This document shows, piece after piece, positions 9,015 to 17,409 of a stretch of DNA of 64,000 nucleotides. How positions within the stretch are numbered: the stretch's first letter is position 1; every line of letters begins with the position of its first letter. The position numbers and the translations under genes are program-made. The stretch spans positions 1,550,001-1,614,000 of the forward strand of contig NZ_CP136600.1 of NCBI RefSeq assembly GCF_032911225.1, in the 5' to 3' direction. Below the pieces are notes generated by a model that saw nothing but the letters and a program-made list of their open reading frames with translations, did no database searches and had not been told where the DNA came from. This stretch comes from Thalassotalea fonticola. GTDB lineage: Bacteria > Pseudomonadota > Gammaproteobacteria > Enterobacterales > Alteromonadaceae.

Positions 9015-10169
9015 ATGACCATTGAAGATTATAAAAAAGATGATGAGCACGGAAATTCTTGTCAAATAAATGACCATGATTCAATTTTAAATTATCCATT
9101 TCCAATACCTGAGCAATATCAAAAACAATTAATTTGTGACGATATTTATTGGTTTAGAGTACCTCTGCCGTTCAAGCTTGATCACATTAACTTGTACTTG
9201 ATTAAAGATGGCAATGGCTGGTGCCTAGTTGATACCGGCATGGGTACAAACTATTCAAAACAGTTTTGGCAAACTTTGTTCCAAAGTGCACTTGAAGATA
9301 AGCCGGTTAATAAAATAATAATCACTCATAATCATCCCGATCACGTTGGGCTGGCAAGTTGGTTACAACAAAAGTATGACTGCCCGGTGCTAATCACTCA
9401 GCGTGAATATGACATGATGGCCTATCTATTTAGTATTAGTGGCAGTACGCCGCCCAAATATTACCTCGATTTTTTACTGCGCGCGGGTATGTCGCCTGAG
9501 TTTACCGAAAAAGCAGAACAAGAACGTGATGATGGTTTTGACAAGGCAGTAGAAGGTTTACCGCGCAAATGTCAGTTTATTCGCCATGGTGATGTCATTG
9601 ATGTTGGCAAGCACCAATTTGAGATTATTGTTGGCAGCGGCCACTCACCTGCTCATGCAAGTTTATATTCTAAACAGCTGAATTTATTATTCTCTGGTGA
9701 TCAAGTAATACCAGAAATACCATCTATGGTGACCTTGTATCCGAAAAATCCTAAATTTAAAGATCATCGCCAGCAAAACCCACTAGGACGCTGGCTTAAT
9801 GCGTTAAATGGTTTAAAGCAATTGCCCAGCGATACCTTAGTTTTACCATCACATTCAAAACCATTTATTGGGTTGCATAAACGCATCGACGAAATTATAG
9901 AAAATCACTGTAAGTTATTAAATAAACTCATCGATTGTTTAGGTGATGAAAAAACCGTAAGTCAGGCAATAAAACCTATCTATAAGCGCGAAGTTAAAGG
10001 CAACATTTATGTGATGTTCGTCAGCGAATTACTCGCTCACATTCAATTTTTGGAACAACTCGGTATTGTCAAACGTGAAGAAAACGACACTGTCGATTTG
10101 TTTAAAACCGTTAAGCAAGTTGATTTGTGTAAAGAGATTGGCCGTTTTTTAACAACGCCTTGTTGTTAG
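9015..10169 (+). CDS. MBL-fold metallo-hydrolase (LACTB2-like, with C-terminal helical domain)
   Basis: A 384-residue metallo-beta-lactamase-fold hydrolase. Metal ligands are visible: His105, His107, Asp109 and His110 in THNHPDH, a further His in GSGHSPAH, Asp in SGDQ and a final His in PSHSKP. The C-terminal 100 residues resemble the winged-helix-like tail of LACTB2-type proteins. These enzymes hydrolyse thioesters, lactones or phosphoesters; in this acyl-CoA context thioester hydrolysis is plausible but unproven. ATG 9015 is chosen over TTG 9012 because GGAG lies seven bases before it. It is convergent with the molybdoenzyme gene. Confidence 0.85.
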   Translation: MTIEDYKKDDEHGNSCQINDHDSILNYPFPIPEQYQKQLICDDIYWFRVPLPFKLDHINLYLIKDGNGWCLVDTGMGTNYSKQFWQTLFQSALEDKPVNKIIITHNHPDHVGLASWLQQKYDCPVLITQREYDMMAYLFSISGSTPPKYYLDFLLRAGMSPEFTEKAEQERDDGFDKAVEGLPRKCQFIRHGDVIDVGKHQFEIIVGSGHSPAHASLYSKQLNLLFSGDQVIPEIPSMVTLYPKNPKFKDHRQQNPLGRWLNALNGLKQLPSDTLVLPSHSKPFIGLHKRIDEIIENHCKLLNKLIDCLGDEKTVSQAIKPIYKREVKGNIYVMFVSELLAHIQFLEQLGIVKREENDTVDLFKTVKQVDLCKEIGRFLTTPCC

Positions 10170-10207
10170 AAGCTGACGAGTGCCGTAATGATGAGTTTCC
10201 AATACTA

Positions 10208-10240
10208 TTAGCTTGCTTTAATTCAAATAAAACAAGCTAA
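10208..10240. terminator. Possible bidirectional terminator
   Basis: The stem TTAGCTTG (10208-10215) pairs with CAAGCTAA (10233-10240) around an A/T-rich inner part that can extend pairing. It lies between two convergent genes. There is no long T run on either side, so this is tentative. Confidence 0.35.
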
Positions 10241-10252
10241 TAACCTTGCATA

Positions 10253-12607
10253 TTATTTATTAGTTTTATCGCTTATATCAGGCTGTTTAAACATTATCAC
10301 CTCGGGTAATTCACCTTGATATTTTTCAACCTCAACTAAACAACTGTGCGCACTACATCCCTGCGCTAACGTCGACGTGCCTTTATCTTTGGTCAACACA
10401 TTTGGGTTACCATGAGCTTCAAGCCTTTTACCATCAACCGTTTGTGGGTCGTACCACGCGCCTGTTGGTAGCTCGATAACGCCATCACGTATATCATTTG
10501 ATATTTCAATACCCACTAAACATGCACCTCGGTCATTAAACAATCGAATAATATCACCATTTTTAATGCTCCGTTTACTCGCCTCATTAGCGTTCATTCT
10601 TGCGCGTTCACGATTTTTTATTTTGTGTTCACGGCTTGTTCTTGCGTGATCAAATTGACTGTGCAAACGAGTTTTCGGTTGATTAGATACAAGATGTAAC
10701 GGGTATTTTTCCGCGCGTTCGCTTCCTAACCATTCAACATGTTGATACCATTTGGCATGACCATGGCAATCATCATAATTAAAACTGGCAATTTTTTCTG
10801 AAAACAATTCAATTTTGCCTGATGGGGTCCTGAGTTTATATTTATTAGGATCTCGTCGAAACCTCTCAAGGGTGAATTCAATATCATCGAGTTGATCGCC
10901 CACATAAAACTGTTCACCTTGCCAAAAATCATTAAATTCAGGAAGTTTTACATCGATTTTCGCGGCGTTTGTACGGGTAGTATTATACAGTTGCTCAACC
11001 CACTGCATTTCAGTTTTACCACCGGTAAACTCATCTTCAAAGTCCAAGCGCTGTGCTAAGCCTGAAAAAATATCAAAATCTGAACGCGACTGCTGATAAG
11101 GCTTTACGGCTTGACGCATAGGCGAAATAAACGCATCGTAACTGCTGCCGCCGAGATCATTGCGCTCTAACATTGTGGTACATGGAAATACGATATCTGC
11201 ATGTCTGGCAGTTGCCGTCCAAAATGCTTCATTAACAATAATGGTATCGGGTTTTGACCAAGCTTTAGCTAGTTCATCAAGATCTTGGTGGTGGTGAAAA
11301 GGATTACCGCCAGCCCAATATATCAATTTAATATCAGGGTAAGTTAAGTCCATGCCATTATATTGGTACTTGCCTCCCGGGTTATTCAGCATATCGGTAT
11401 GGCGAGCGACGGGTATGAATTTTTTATCACCTAGCGCCGGGCGTTCTCCTATTTCCATGCCAAATGCGCCCATTTTATAGGTTGGTACTTTACGACCACC
11501 AAAGCCCATATTATGAATACAACCATAGCCATAGCCAACACCCGCGCCCACCTTACCAATATGGCCAAGCATGGCCGCAAGAGTAGTAAACATCCAATAG
11601 GTTTGCTCACCAAATTCTTGCCGCTGTAATGACCAACTGATGCTTAACACGCTTGGCGCATTACCAAGTTCTATAGCTAAATCAATAATGTCTTGTTCAC
11701 TAATATCACAAATGTTTGCCGCCCAGGCAGCATCTTTAGGCAGGCCATCACTGTCACCAAGTAAATACGGTAAGAACTGTTCAAAACCAACCGTATACTT
11801 AGCGAGAAACTCAGTATCATGTAAATTGTTAATAGCTAAGGTATGCGCTAAGCCAAGCATTAATGCGACATCAGTATTAGGGCGTAATGCCATCCACTTT
11901 GCATCAATTTCTTCAATAACATCATCTCGGATGGGGCTAACATTTACCACATTAACATCTGCATTTTTCAGTTGTTTCAACTGTTCTACCGCACTATGTG
12001 CGCCTATGCCACCGGCATTAACTTGTGAGTTTTTTATCGCTGCGCCACCAAAAAGTACAAAGTTTTTCGAATGCTTAACGATTTCCTCTGGACTTGGTGC
12101 TTCGCGCACCAATAATAGAAATGGAATACCAGAGATGTGATTCATGATCACTTCAGCTGCTGCTGAAGAATACGTATTCAATGAATCTACGTAACCTCCG
12201 CACTTTGCTAAAAAACGATGAATTTGACTTTGTGCATGATGAAACCGCCCTGCACTAGCCCAGCCATAAGAGCTGCCATAAATTGCGTCATTAGAGTAAT
12301 TTGTTTTTGTTTGGTCTATGGCTTTTGCCGCTAAATCTAACGCAATCTCCCAACTAACAGGCACAAACTTTTCTTTACCTCGACCAGTGCCGTCACTGCT
12401 AATACCATGCTTTAAATATCCTTCGCGAACCATAGGTTGTGGTATTCGTGCGTCGTTATCTAATGCATCATTTAGTGATTGACCTATTGGCGTAGGCTCT
12501 TTATCAACACTATAATTTTTGACAGAAAGGATATGTTCACCATCGGATTCAACCAAATAATTTCCCCAATGCGAACATGTGGGGGTTAGAGTTGATTTAT
12601 TTTTCAT
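10253..12607 (-). CDS. BisC/TorZ-type molybdopterin oxidoreductase, cytoplasmic
   Basis: A 784-residue member of the DMSO-reductase family, close in length to biotin sulfoxide reductase BisC (777). The segment around Ser147 (NTYSSAAAEVIM) matches the GDYSTGAAQVIM-type motif where serine ligates molybdenum in S-/N-oxide reductases. There is no N-terminal Cys cluster for a 4Fe-4S centre and no Tat or Sec signal, so it should act in the cytoplasm. The dinucleotide-binding (molydop_binding) domain is at about 640-760, near ARMNANEASKR. The reaction is probably reduction of an S- or N-oxide. Its role in this catabolic island is unclear. ATG 12607 has an AGGAT ribosome site. Confidence 0.85.
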   Translation of the reverse strand: MKNKSTLTPTCSHWGNYLVESDGEHILSVKNYSVDKEPTPIGQSLNDALDNDARIPQPMVREGYLKHGISSDGTGRGKEKFVPVSWEIALDLAAKAIDQTKTNYSNDAIYGSSYGWASAGRFHHAQSQIHRFLAKCGGYVDSLNTYSSAAAEVIMNHISGIPFLLLVREAPSPEEIVKHSKNFVLFGGAAIKNSQVNAGGIGAHSAVEQLKQLKNADVNVVNVSPIRDDVIEEIDAKWMALRPNTDVALMLGLAHTLAINNLHDTEFLAKYTVGFEQFLPYLLGDSDGLPKDAAWAANICDISEQDIIDLAIELGNAPSVLSISWSLQRQEFGEQTYWMFTTLAAMLGHIGKVGAGVGYGYGCIHNMGFGGRKVPTYKMGAFGMEIGERPALGDKKFIPVARHTDMLNNPGGKYQYNGMDLTYPDIKLIYWAGGNPFHHHQDLDELAKAWSKPDTIIVNEAFWTATARHADIVFPCTTMLERNDLGGSSYDAFISPMRQAVKPYQQSRSDFDIFSGLAQRLDFEDEFTGGKTEMQWVEQLYNTTRTNAAKIDVKLPEFNDFWQGEQFYVGDQLDDIEFTLERFRRDPNKYKLRTPSGKIELFSEKIASFNYDDCHGHAKWYQHVEWLGSERAEKYPLHLVSNQPKTRLHSQFDHARTSREHKIKNRERARMNANEASKRSIKNGDIIRLFNDRGACLVGIEISNDIRDGVIELPTGAWYDPQTVDGKRLEAHGNPNVLTKDKGTSTLAQGCSAHSCLVEVEKYQGELPEVIMFKQPDISDKTNK

Positions 12608-12615
12608 GGTGTAAT

Positions 12616-12649
12616 CCTAGTATTAGTCTTATGTAATTAACATACTAGG
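12616..12649. promoter_or_regulatory. Inverted repeat upstream of the molybdoenzyme gene
   Basis: CCTAGTAT (12616-12623) pairs exactly with ATACTAGG (12642-12649), 18 bp apart, just before the minus-strand start at 12607. It could be an operator or a leader hairpin. No regulator is assigned. Confidence 0.35.
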
Positions 12650-12718
12650 AGGTTACGTTTAAGATCTGGTTATCTTTAAGTGATAAATAGTTGAATACCA
12701 ATAATTTATAGATTGCTA

Positions 12719-13849
12719 CTAGTAATCTGGCATTAACGCATTTACATTTTCTAGCGCATCGAGGTATTGAGTTAATAATCGAGTTACAACACCACGGCAC
12801 GACTCTATTTCGTTTATCTGACCAATAACCTGGCCACAAATATTTATCGCAACGTTTTGGCAATTTCCACTGCCTGCATAAGTTTCCGTTCGGCGCATTG
12901 CATCTGCAGTTACTAAACCATGCAACGGCATTGGCAGTGGATCAAGGTTTTCTTTGTTATCCCAAAAATCAGTCCATTCATTCCTTAATACACGCGCCCC
13001 CTTACCAGTCCAGGATGTGGTTCGTACAGTATCATTTACCGTGGCGTTTAATAGTGTATTTTTCTGGGCGGGTTGAGCATGCGCTTCTTCAACAGTTAGC
13101 CACAATGAACCCGTCCAAACACCAGCAGCTCCCATACTCATTGCAGCAAGCATTTGCCTACCATTACCAATACCACCTGCGGCTAACACTGGCATAGGGT
13201 GAACCGCATCAATAATTTCAGGCCATAACACCACAGAGCCAACTTCTGGAGTATGCCCTCCTCCTTCACCACCTTGGGCTACGACAAAATCTAACCCTGC
13301 ATTTTTATGTTGTACTGCCTGCTTCTTCTTGCCACATAGTGCTCCAATCATTCTGCCAGATTCTTTTACCATGTTGATGACATGTTCCGGCGGCGTACCA
13401 AGTGCATTGACTATCGCTTTACAGTTTGGCCGAGTTAATGCTTCTTTAATACAAGGCATTACAGTTTGCATGGTCCAACCAAGTATTTTTGGACGCCCAT
13501 CTTCAGGCCACTCTGGCACACCATGATCACGCATTAATTTTTCAGCGGCATCTAAATGAGCTTGAGGCACCATTTTCCATAGCTTATCTTCCAGCTCTTG
13601 CTCACTTAAATCAGGTTCATCCCGGCCAACATAATTTTGTGGAATAACTACATCTACAGCGTACGGCTTGCCATCAATATGCGATTCAATCCAGTCTAGC
13701 TCTTCTTTTAGTTGCTCAGCATTCATAAAACCAGCCCCTAACACACCTAAACCACCGGCTTTACTAACCGCAACCACAACATCACGACAATGACTAAAAG
13801 CAAAAATGGGAAATTCTATACCAAGGCCTTCACAAATTTTTGTATACAT
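12719..13849 (-). CDS. Nitronate monooxygenase / enoyl-reductase-like FMN protein
   Basis: A 376-residue TIM-barrel flavoprotein of the nitronate monooxygenase (2-nitropropane dioxygenase) family. The hallmark GGEGGGH segment carrying the catalytic His is present, followed by PVLAAGGIGNG, a phosphate-binding turn for FMN. The family includes nitronate oxidases, FabK-type enoyl reductases and many uncharacterised members, so the reaction is open. ATG at 13849 has AGGAAAC upstream. It ends 111 bp before the molybdoenzyme start on the same strand and may be co-transcribed. It is divergent from the AraC gene at 13962. Confidence 0.85.
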   Translation of the reverse strand: MYTKICEGLGIEFPIFAFSHCRDVVVAVSKAGGLGVLGAGFMNAEQLKEELDWIESHIDGKPYAVDVVIPQNYVGRDEPDLSEQELEDKLWKMVPQAHLDAAEKLMRDHGVPEWPEDGRPKILGWTMQTVMPCIKEALTRPNCKAIVNALGTPPEHVINMVKESGRMIGALCGKKKQAVQHKNAGLDFVVAQGGEGGGHTPEVGSVVLWPEIIDAVHPMPVLAAGGIGNGRQMLAAMSMGAAGVWTGSLWLTVEEAHAQPAQKNTLLNATVNDTVRTTSWTGKGARVLRNEWTDFWDNKENLDPLPMPLHGLVTADAMRRTETYAGSGNCQNVAINICGQVIGQINEIESCRGVVTRLLTQYLDALENVNALMPDY

Positions 13850-13961
13850 AACTGTTTCCTACTAATTGATTATGGCTTTATCATAATTATTTCAATTGGT
13901 ATTAAAATGATTAAACAAGTATCATCCATGACAATTCGAGCAAAAATATTTGATAAAATTG

Positions 13962-14972
13962 ATGGAAAAGCAACAAACAGCGATAGCCAGTTATGTTCAA
14001 GTTATTGCCAAAGCACTTGAACATAAAGGGGTCGATAGCAAAAAATTATTTTTTATCGCCGATATTCCATTACTGAACGCGAACAACCCAAAAGATAGAA
14101 TCGCGTATCAAAAAATCTCTCATTTGTTCCGATTAGCAGTTAGCGCGACAAAGGATCCGTACTTTGGCTTATATGCGTCTAAGTTTATGTTACCTAGTCA
14201 TATTCATGCATTAGGTGCGTCATTATTAGCCAGTAAAAATTTGCTAGAATTTCTCAGGCACTTTCAAACGTTTAATCGTTTTATTGCCAACACGGCAAAT
14301 TTTTCAGTGAAAGAAGTTGAGCATCAGGTTATTTTTAGATGCCAGTTATTAGCACCGATATGTGATGAAACACAAGATACATTTTGGTCTTTTATCTTAC
14401 GTTTTATGCGCCACCTTAATGTCGAAACGCTTAACCCAATAAAAGTAGAATTGCATCGAACGATACCAATGACATCACTATCATCTCAACCTTATGAGAA
14501 ATTTTTTGCTTGTCCGGTAACTTTTAATCATAGCGATATCGTTTATTATTTTGATAAAACAGAACTAATTAAGCCGCTATCAACAGCCAGTGAAACTTTA
14601 GTAAAACTTAATGATCAAGTAATGATTAATTATTTGCAGGAACAACAAACATTACCCATTGAAGAATTGGTAAAACAAAAACTTATTCAAGGATTAGTGC
14701 AAAACTGCTTTAGTAAAGATTTTATCGCGAAATCTCTAAATATGAGCCCGCGTACATTACAGTCTAGATTGAATAAAAATGATACGAGCTTTCAGTTAAT
14801 ACTTGATCAGACTCGTTTTGAACTTGCAAAAAAATATATCGCTGAGGGAATGGACTTAACCAACATAGCTGTTCAACTAGGCTTTAGTGAAGCAAGTAGT
14901 TTTAGCCGTACTTTTAAGCGTTGGAGCGGTGTTTCACCGCAACACTTTAAAACACGTACTAAAAGTGAATAA
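13962..14972 (+). CDS. AraC-family transcriptional regulator
   Basis: A 336-residue regulator with the same layout as the one at 243: an arabinose_bd-like domain over about 15-200 and a C-terminal double helix-turn-helix (KSLNMSPRTLQSRL; AVQLGFSEASSFSRTFKRW). ATG 13962 is preferred to TTG 13950 upstream; no strong ribosome site separates them. It is divergent from the nitronate-monooxygenase-like gene, which it may control, and convergent with the MaoC gene. The inducer is unknown. Confidence 0.88.
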   Translation: MEKQQTAIASYVQVIAKALEHKGVDSKKLFFIADIPLLNANNPKDRIAYQKISHLFRLAVSATKDPYFGLYASKFMLPSHIHALGASLLASKNLLEFLRHFQTFNRFIANTANFSVKEVEHQVIFRCQLLAPICDETQDTFWSFILRFMRHLNVETLNPIKVELHRTIPMTSLSSQPYEKFFACPVTFNHSDIVYYFDKTELIKPLSTASETLVKLNDQVMINYLQEQQTLPIEELVKQKLIQGLVQNCFSKDFIAKSLNMSPRTLQSRLNKNDTSFQLILDQTRFELAKKYIAEGMDLTNIAVQLGFSEASSFSRTFKRWSGVSPQHFKTRTKSE

Positions 14973-15004
14973 CAAAGCTACCTGCTAAAATAAGAGAACT
15001 TTTA

Positions 15005-15033
15005 TAGAATCTATTTTATTTCAATAGACTCTA
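15005..15033. terminator. Possible bidirectional terminator hairpin
   Basis: TAGA-A-TCTATT pairs with AATAGA-C-TCTA across a seven-base loop, between the convergent AraC gene and MaoC gene. The stem is AT-rich with one mismatch, so confidence is modest. Confidence 0.4.
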
Positions 15034-15038
15034 ATACT

Positions 15039-15500
15039 TTATTGTGGCCAATAACGAACAATAAAATTACCGAGCGTCACCGGTTGATCATCACCTACTA
15101 CGGTCCAGGTAAAATCATAATGTACGGCAATACCTTCTTTACGCTGTTCGATTTTATCGACGTTAAATTTAAGCACAATTGAATCACCAGCTTTTACCGG
15201 TTTTAAAATACGAAATCTGTCCGTCCCCAAAAACAGTGCTTTCATATTATGCAGTTCAACATGGTCAAAATAAACTGAATGCAACAATGACATGGTATAC
15301 ATTCCTGGCGCAACAACTGCACCGAACGGCGAAGTTTTACAGCGTTCTTCATCAAAATGAAACCAGTCCATTTGGTTCACGCTACGACAAAAATCCTGGA
15401 TCATAGTAGCAGTTACATGCAATGGTTTTGAGGTAAATAATTCTTTGCCTTGATAAGGCGTAAATGAGTTAATACCGTTTAATTGAATTTTTTCTGACAT
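15039..15500 (-). CDS. MaoC-like hot-dog protein with altered catalytic Asp
   Basis: A 153-residue single hot-dog protein of the MaoC dehydratase family, with the typical SPFGAVVAPGMYTMSLL segment. The family motif has Asp five residues before His (GDxQWIHxD). Here His48 is kept, but the Asp position is Gln43 (VNQMDWFHFD), with an extra Asp45. Normal (R)-enoyl-CoA hydration therefore may be lost or changed. It is 14 bp downstream of the membrane transporter gene, so the two share a transcript. ATG 15500 has only a weak AAGAAA ribosome site, consistent with coupling. Confidence 0.8.
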   Translation of the reverse strand: MSEKIQLNGINSFTPYQGKELFTSKPLHVTATMIQDFCRSVNQMDWFHFDEERCKTSPFGAVVAPGMYTMSLLHSVYFDHVELHNMKALFLGTDRFRILKPVKAGDSIVLKFNVDKIEQRKEGIAVHYDFTWTVVGDDQPVTLGNFIVRYWPQ

Positions 15501-15514
15501 ATTATTTTCTTAAA

Positions 15515-16633
15515 TTAAGATTCGTTTACGATAATAGCTGATTTACTTTTTACTAACTTATACACACCAACGGTGATTAAAGGAATAAAGAAGACAACAA
15601 TAAAGCTCATAAACAAAAAGGAATAACCCGCAAGTATTAGAGCAACAATACCCATACTAGATAAAATTAAACTTAAAACAACCATAAAGCCAGCACTGGC
15701 AGAATGTTGCATTGGCGTCATAGGTTTACCTTTAGATTTTTGCATATAACTATCTAAACGCTCGACAAAACCTTGCATCATACCTACGCCTGTTTGAGTA
15801 ATTAGCACAAATAAAATAACCACATAGACATCAATTAACCAAGCTGAATCCAATGTTTCCAACAGCCAGTATACTGGCACATCAGCGCCGCTAGTAATAA
15901 TCTCAGGATAATGTGAAACAAATGCGTAATGTAATGCTAGTAATGGTAATACCCCCACTACAGCAGCGCTCATTGCAGCAATTAAAGATTCTTTACCGGT
16001 TTTAATTTGTCGTGCACCAAATAATAGCAATGGAAAAAATGAAATATTGACTAATGCATATTGAAAAGCAACACCAACCGGCGCAACTGAAGCTGAATCT
16101 TTGACAAAATTAGCAGCGGTTACCTCACCTAAATTAAAGAATATATGACCAACAATAATAACTAACACAACCAATAAACTCACCGAGGCTAATGCCATAC
16201 TCTTTTCAATGAACTCACGCCCTTTATAGGTAAAGAAAATAACCACGGCAAGTAAAAGCACTTGCCCGACATTAATATTCAAATCAAAATGTTTGCCAAT
16301 GACCGTTCCCGCGGCCGTTGAAGAAATCGCAATAACAATGACCATAGAAGTTAATATCACAATTTCATAAAGCCACCAGCCTTTACCTAAAATTATCTTA
16401 CTGAACTCACGATAGTCATAGGCATTATTCTGCCTGGCTAGCTCAAAACACAAATACATGACCACTCCAACAACACTGGCAATGGTAGCAATTGCAATTA
16501 AACCACCTATAGGGCCATTAATTGTTACGTATTGAATAAGCTCTATACCTGAGCCCATAGAGCCACCAAAAAATACTGATAACCAAACCGCAGCGGGAAT
16601 AAGCATGACTCTTACAAAAAAGGAATTTGACAC
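15515..16633 (-). CDS. YkvI-family (APC superfamily) membrane transporter
   Basis: A 372-residue integral membrane protein with about ten hydrophobic segments spread evenly, beginning with FFVRVMLIPAAVWLSVFFGGS. The pattern fits the YkvI family, an uncharacterised branch of the amino-acid/polyamine/organocation superfamily related to GerAB/ArcD-like carriers. The start is GTG 16633, with GAGG five bases upstream. It is first in an operon with a MaoC-like gene and divergent from a second MaoC gene plus an MFS transporter. It likely imports the substrate or a related organic acid or amine (inference). Confidence 0.75.
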   Translation of the reverse strand: MSNSFFVRVMLIPAAVWLSVFFGGSMGSGIELIQYVTINGPIGGLIAIATIASVVGVVMYLCFELARQNNAYDYREFSKIILGKGWWLYEIVILTSMVIVIAISSTAAGTVIGKHFDLNINVGQVLLLAVVIFFTYKGREFIEKSMALASVSLLVVLVIIVGHIFFNLGEVTAANFVKDSASVAPVGVAFQYALVNISFFPLLLFGARQIKTGKESLIAAMSAAVVGVLPLLALHYAFVSHYPEIITSGADVPVYWLLETLDSAWLIDVYVVILFVLITQTGVGMMQGFVERLDSYMQKSKGKPMTPMQHSASAGFMVVLSLILSSMGIVALILAGYSFLFMSFIVVFFIPLITVGVYKLVKSKSAIIVNES

Positions 16634-16930
16634 TACAACCTCGTTTTAACTTCTTTATTGTTCATTGTATAAGCTGATTTTACTTTTGTAATTATTTTTG
16701 AATCAGCTCCCAAAACACCAACTGAGCCTAACTCACTAACAAAACTTAATCAACAAAAACCTAACTAATTGAGTTTAACCAGAATATCAAAGCAAACCCA
16801 CTAACAAAACAAAACATACACTTAACAAACCTGTTACTTTAATTACTTGCATAATTTACAAAACAAGATACTATTGAGTTAAGCTCACTAATGCATTTTT
16901 ACAGCAAAGGATCAAAGAGTTCAGCAAATT
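16634..16930. promoter_or_regulatory. Divergent promoter region with repeated AACTCA-type motifs
   Basis: The region between the YkvI-type transporter (minus) and MaoC/MFS genes (plus) is about 70% A+T. It holds three related motifs. CCTAACTCACTAAC is at 16727-16740, CCTAACTAATTGAGTTTAAC is at 16759-16778, and 16872-16893 contains both TATTGAGTTAA and GCTCACTAATG. They resemble the two motifs upstream of the AraC gene at 243. This is a strong place for an AraC-type operator controlling both directions. No gene is present. Confidence 0.45.
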
Positions 16931-17350
16931 ATGACTACCAAAACTTATATTGGCGATACTATTATCAAACAGTTACGTCTAACGATAGAAGATATTGCCG
17001 TAGGTGCAAGCGCCTTAGGCGATACTAATCCAATTCACTTCAACCATGATGAAGCAATTAAAGCAGGTTATTCGGGAATAATCGCAAGTGGCGCTCATAC
17101 ATCAGGGTTGTGTGGTGGTGCCCTTACGCAAAAATTTCAACATTCAGGTCCATTTATGGGGTTAGATTGCAGCTACCGTTTTCATAAGGCCGTATTACCT
17201 AATGAACAGTTAACAATCACTTGGACAACAACCCTTATCGAACATAAAACTAAATTAAAAGGTCATTTAGCATATTTAGAAGGTCAAATGACTGATAGTT
17301 CTGACAAATTATTAATTTCAGCAACAATGAAAGTATTATTGTTAGATTAA
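16931..17350 (+). CDS. MaoC-family (R)-specific enoyl-CoA hydratase-like protein
   Basis: A 139-residue single hot-dog protein. The hydratase motif is intact: Asp31 and His36 in GDTNPIHFNHDEA, the same spacing and numbering as in the PhaJ-type hydratase, followed by GIIASGAHTSGL. It should hydrate an enoyl-CoA. ATG 16931 has a loose AAGAG upstream. The MFS gene follows after 59 bp on the same strand, suggesting an operon. Compare the degenerate paralogue at 15039. Confidence 0.85.
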   Translation: MTTKTYIGDTIIKQLRLTIEDIAVGASALGDTNPIHFNHDEAIKAGYSGIIASGAHTSGLCGGALTQKFQHSGPFMGLDCSYRFHKAVLPNEQLTITWTTTLIEHKTKLKGHLAYLEGQMTDSSDKLLISATMKVLLLD

Positions 17351-17409
17351 AAAGTTTCAAAATTAATACGTAAACATCATTTCATTTACCAAAACAAGAT
17401 CATAGCTTT

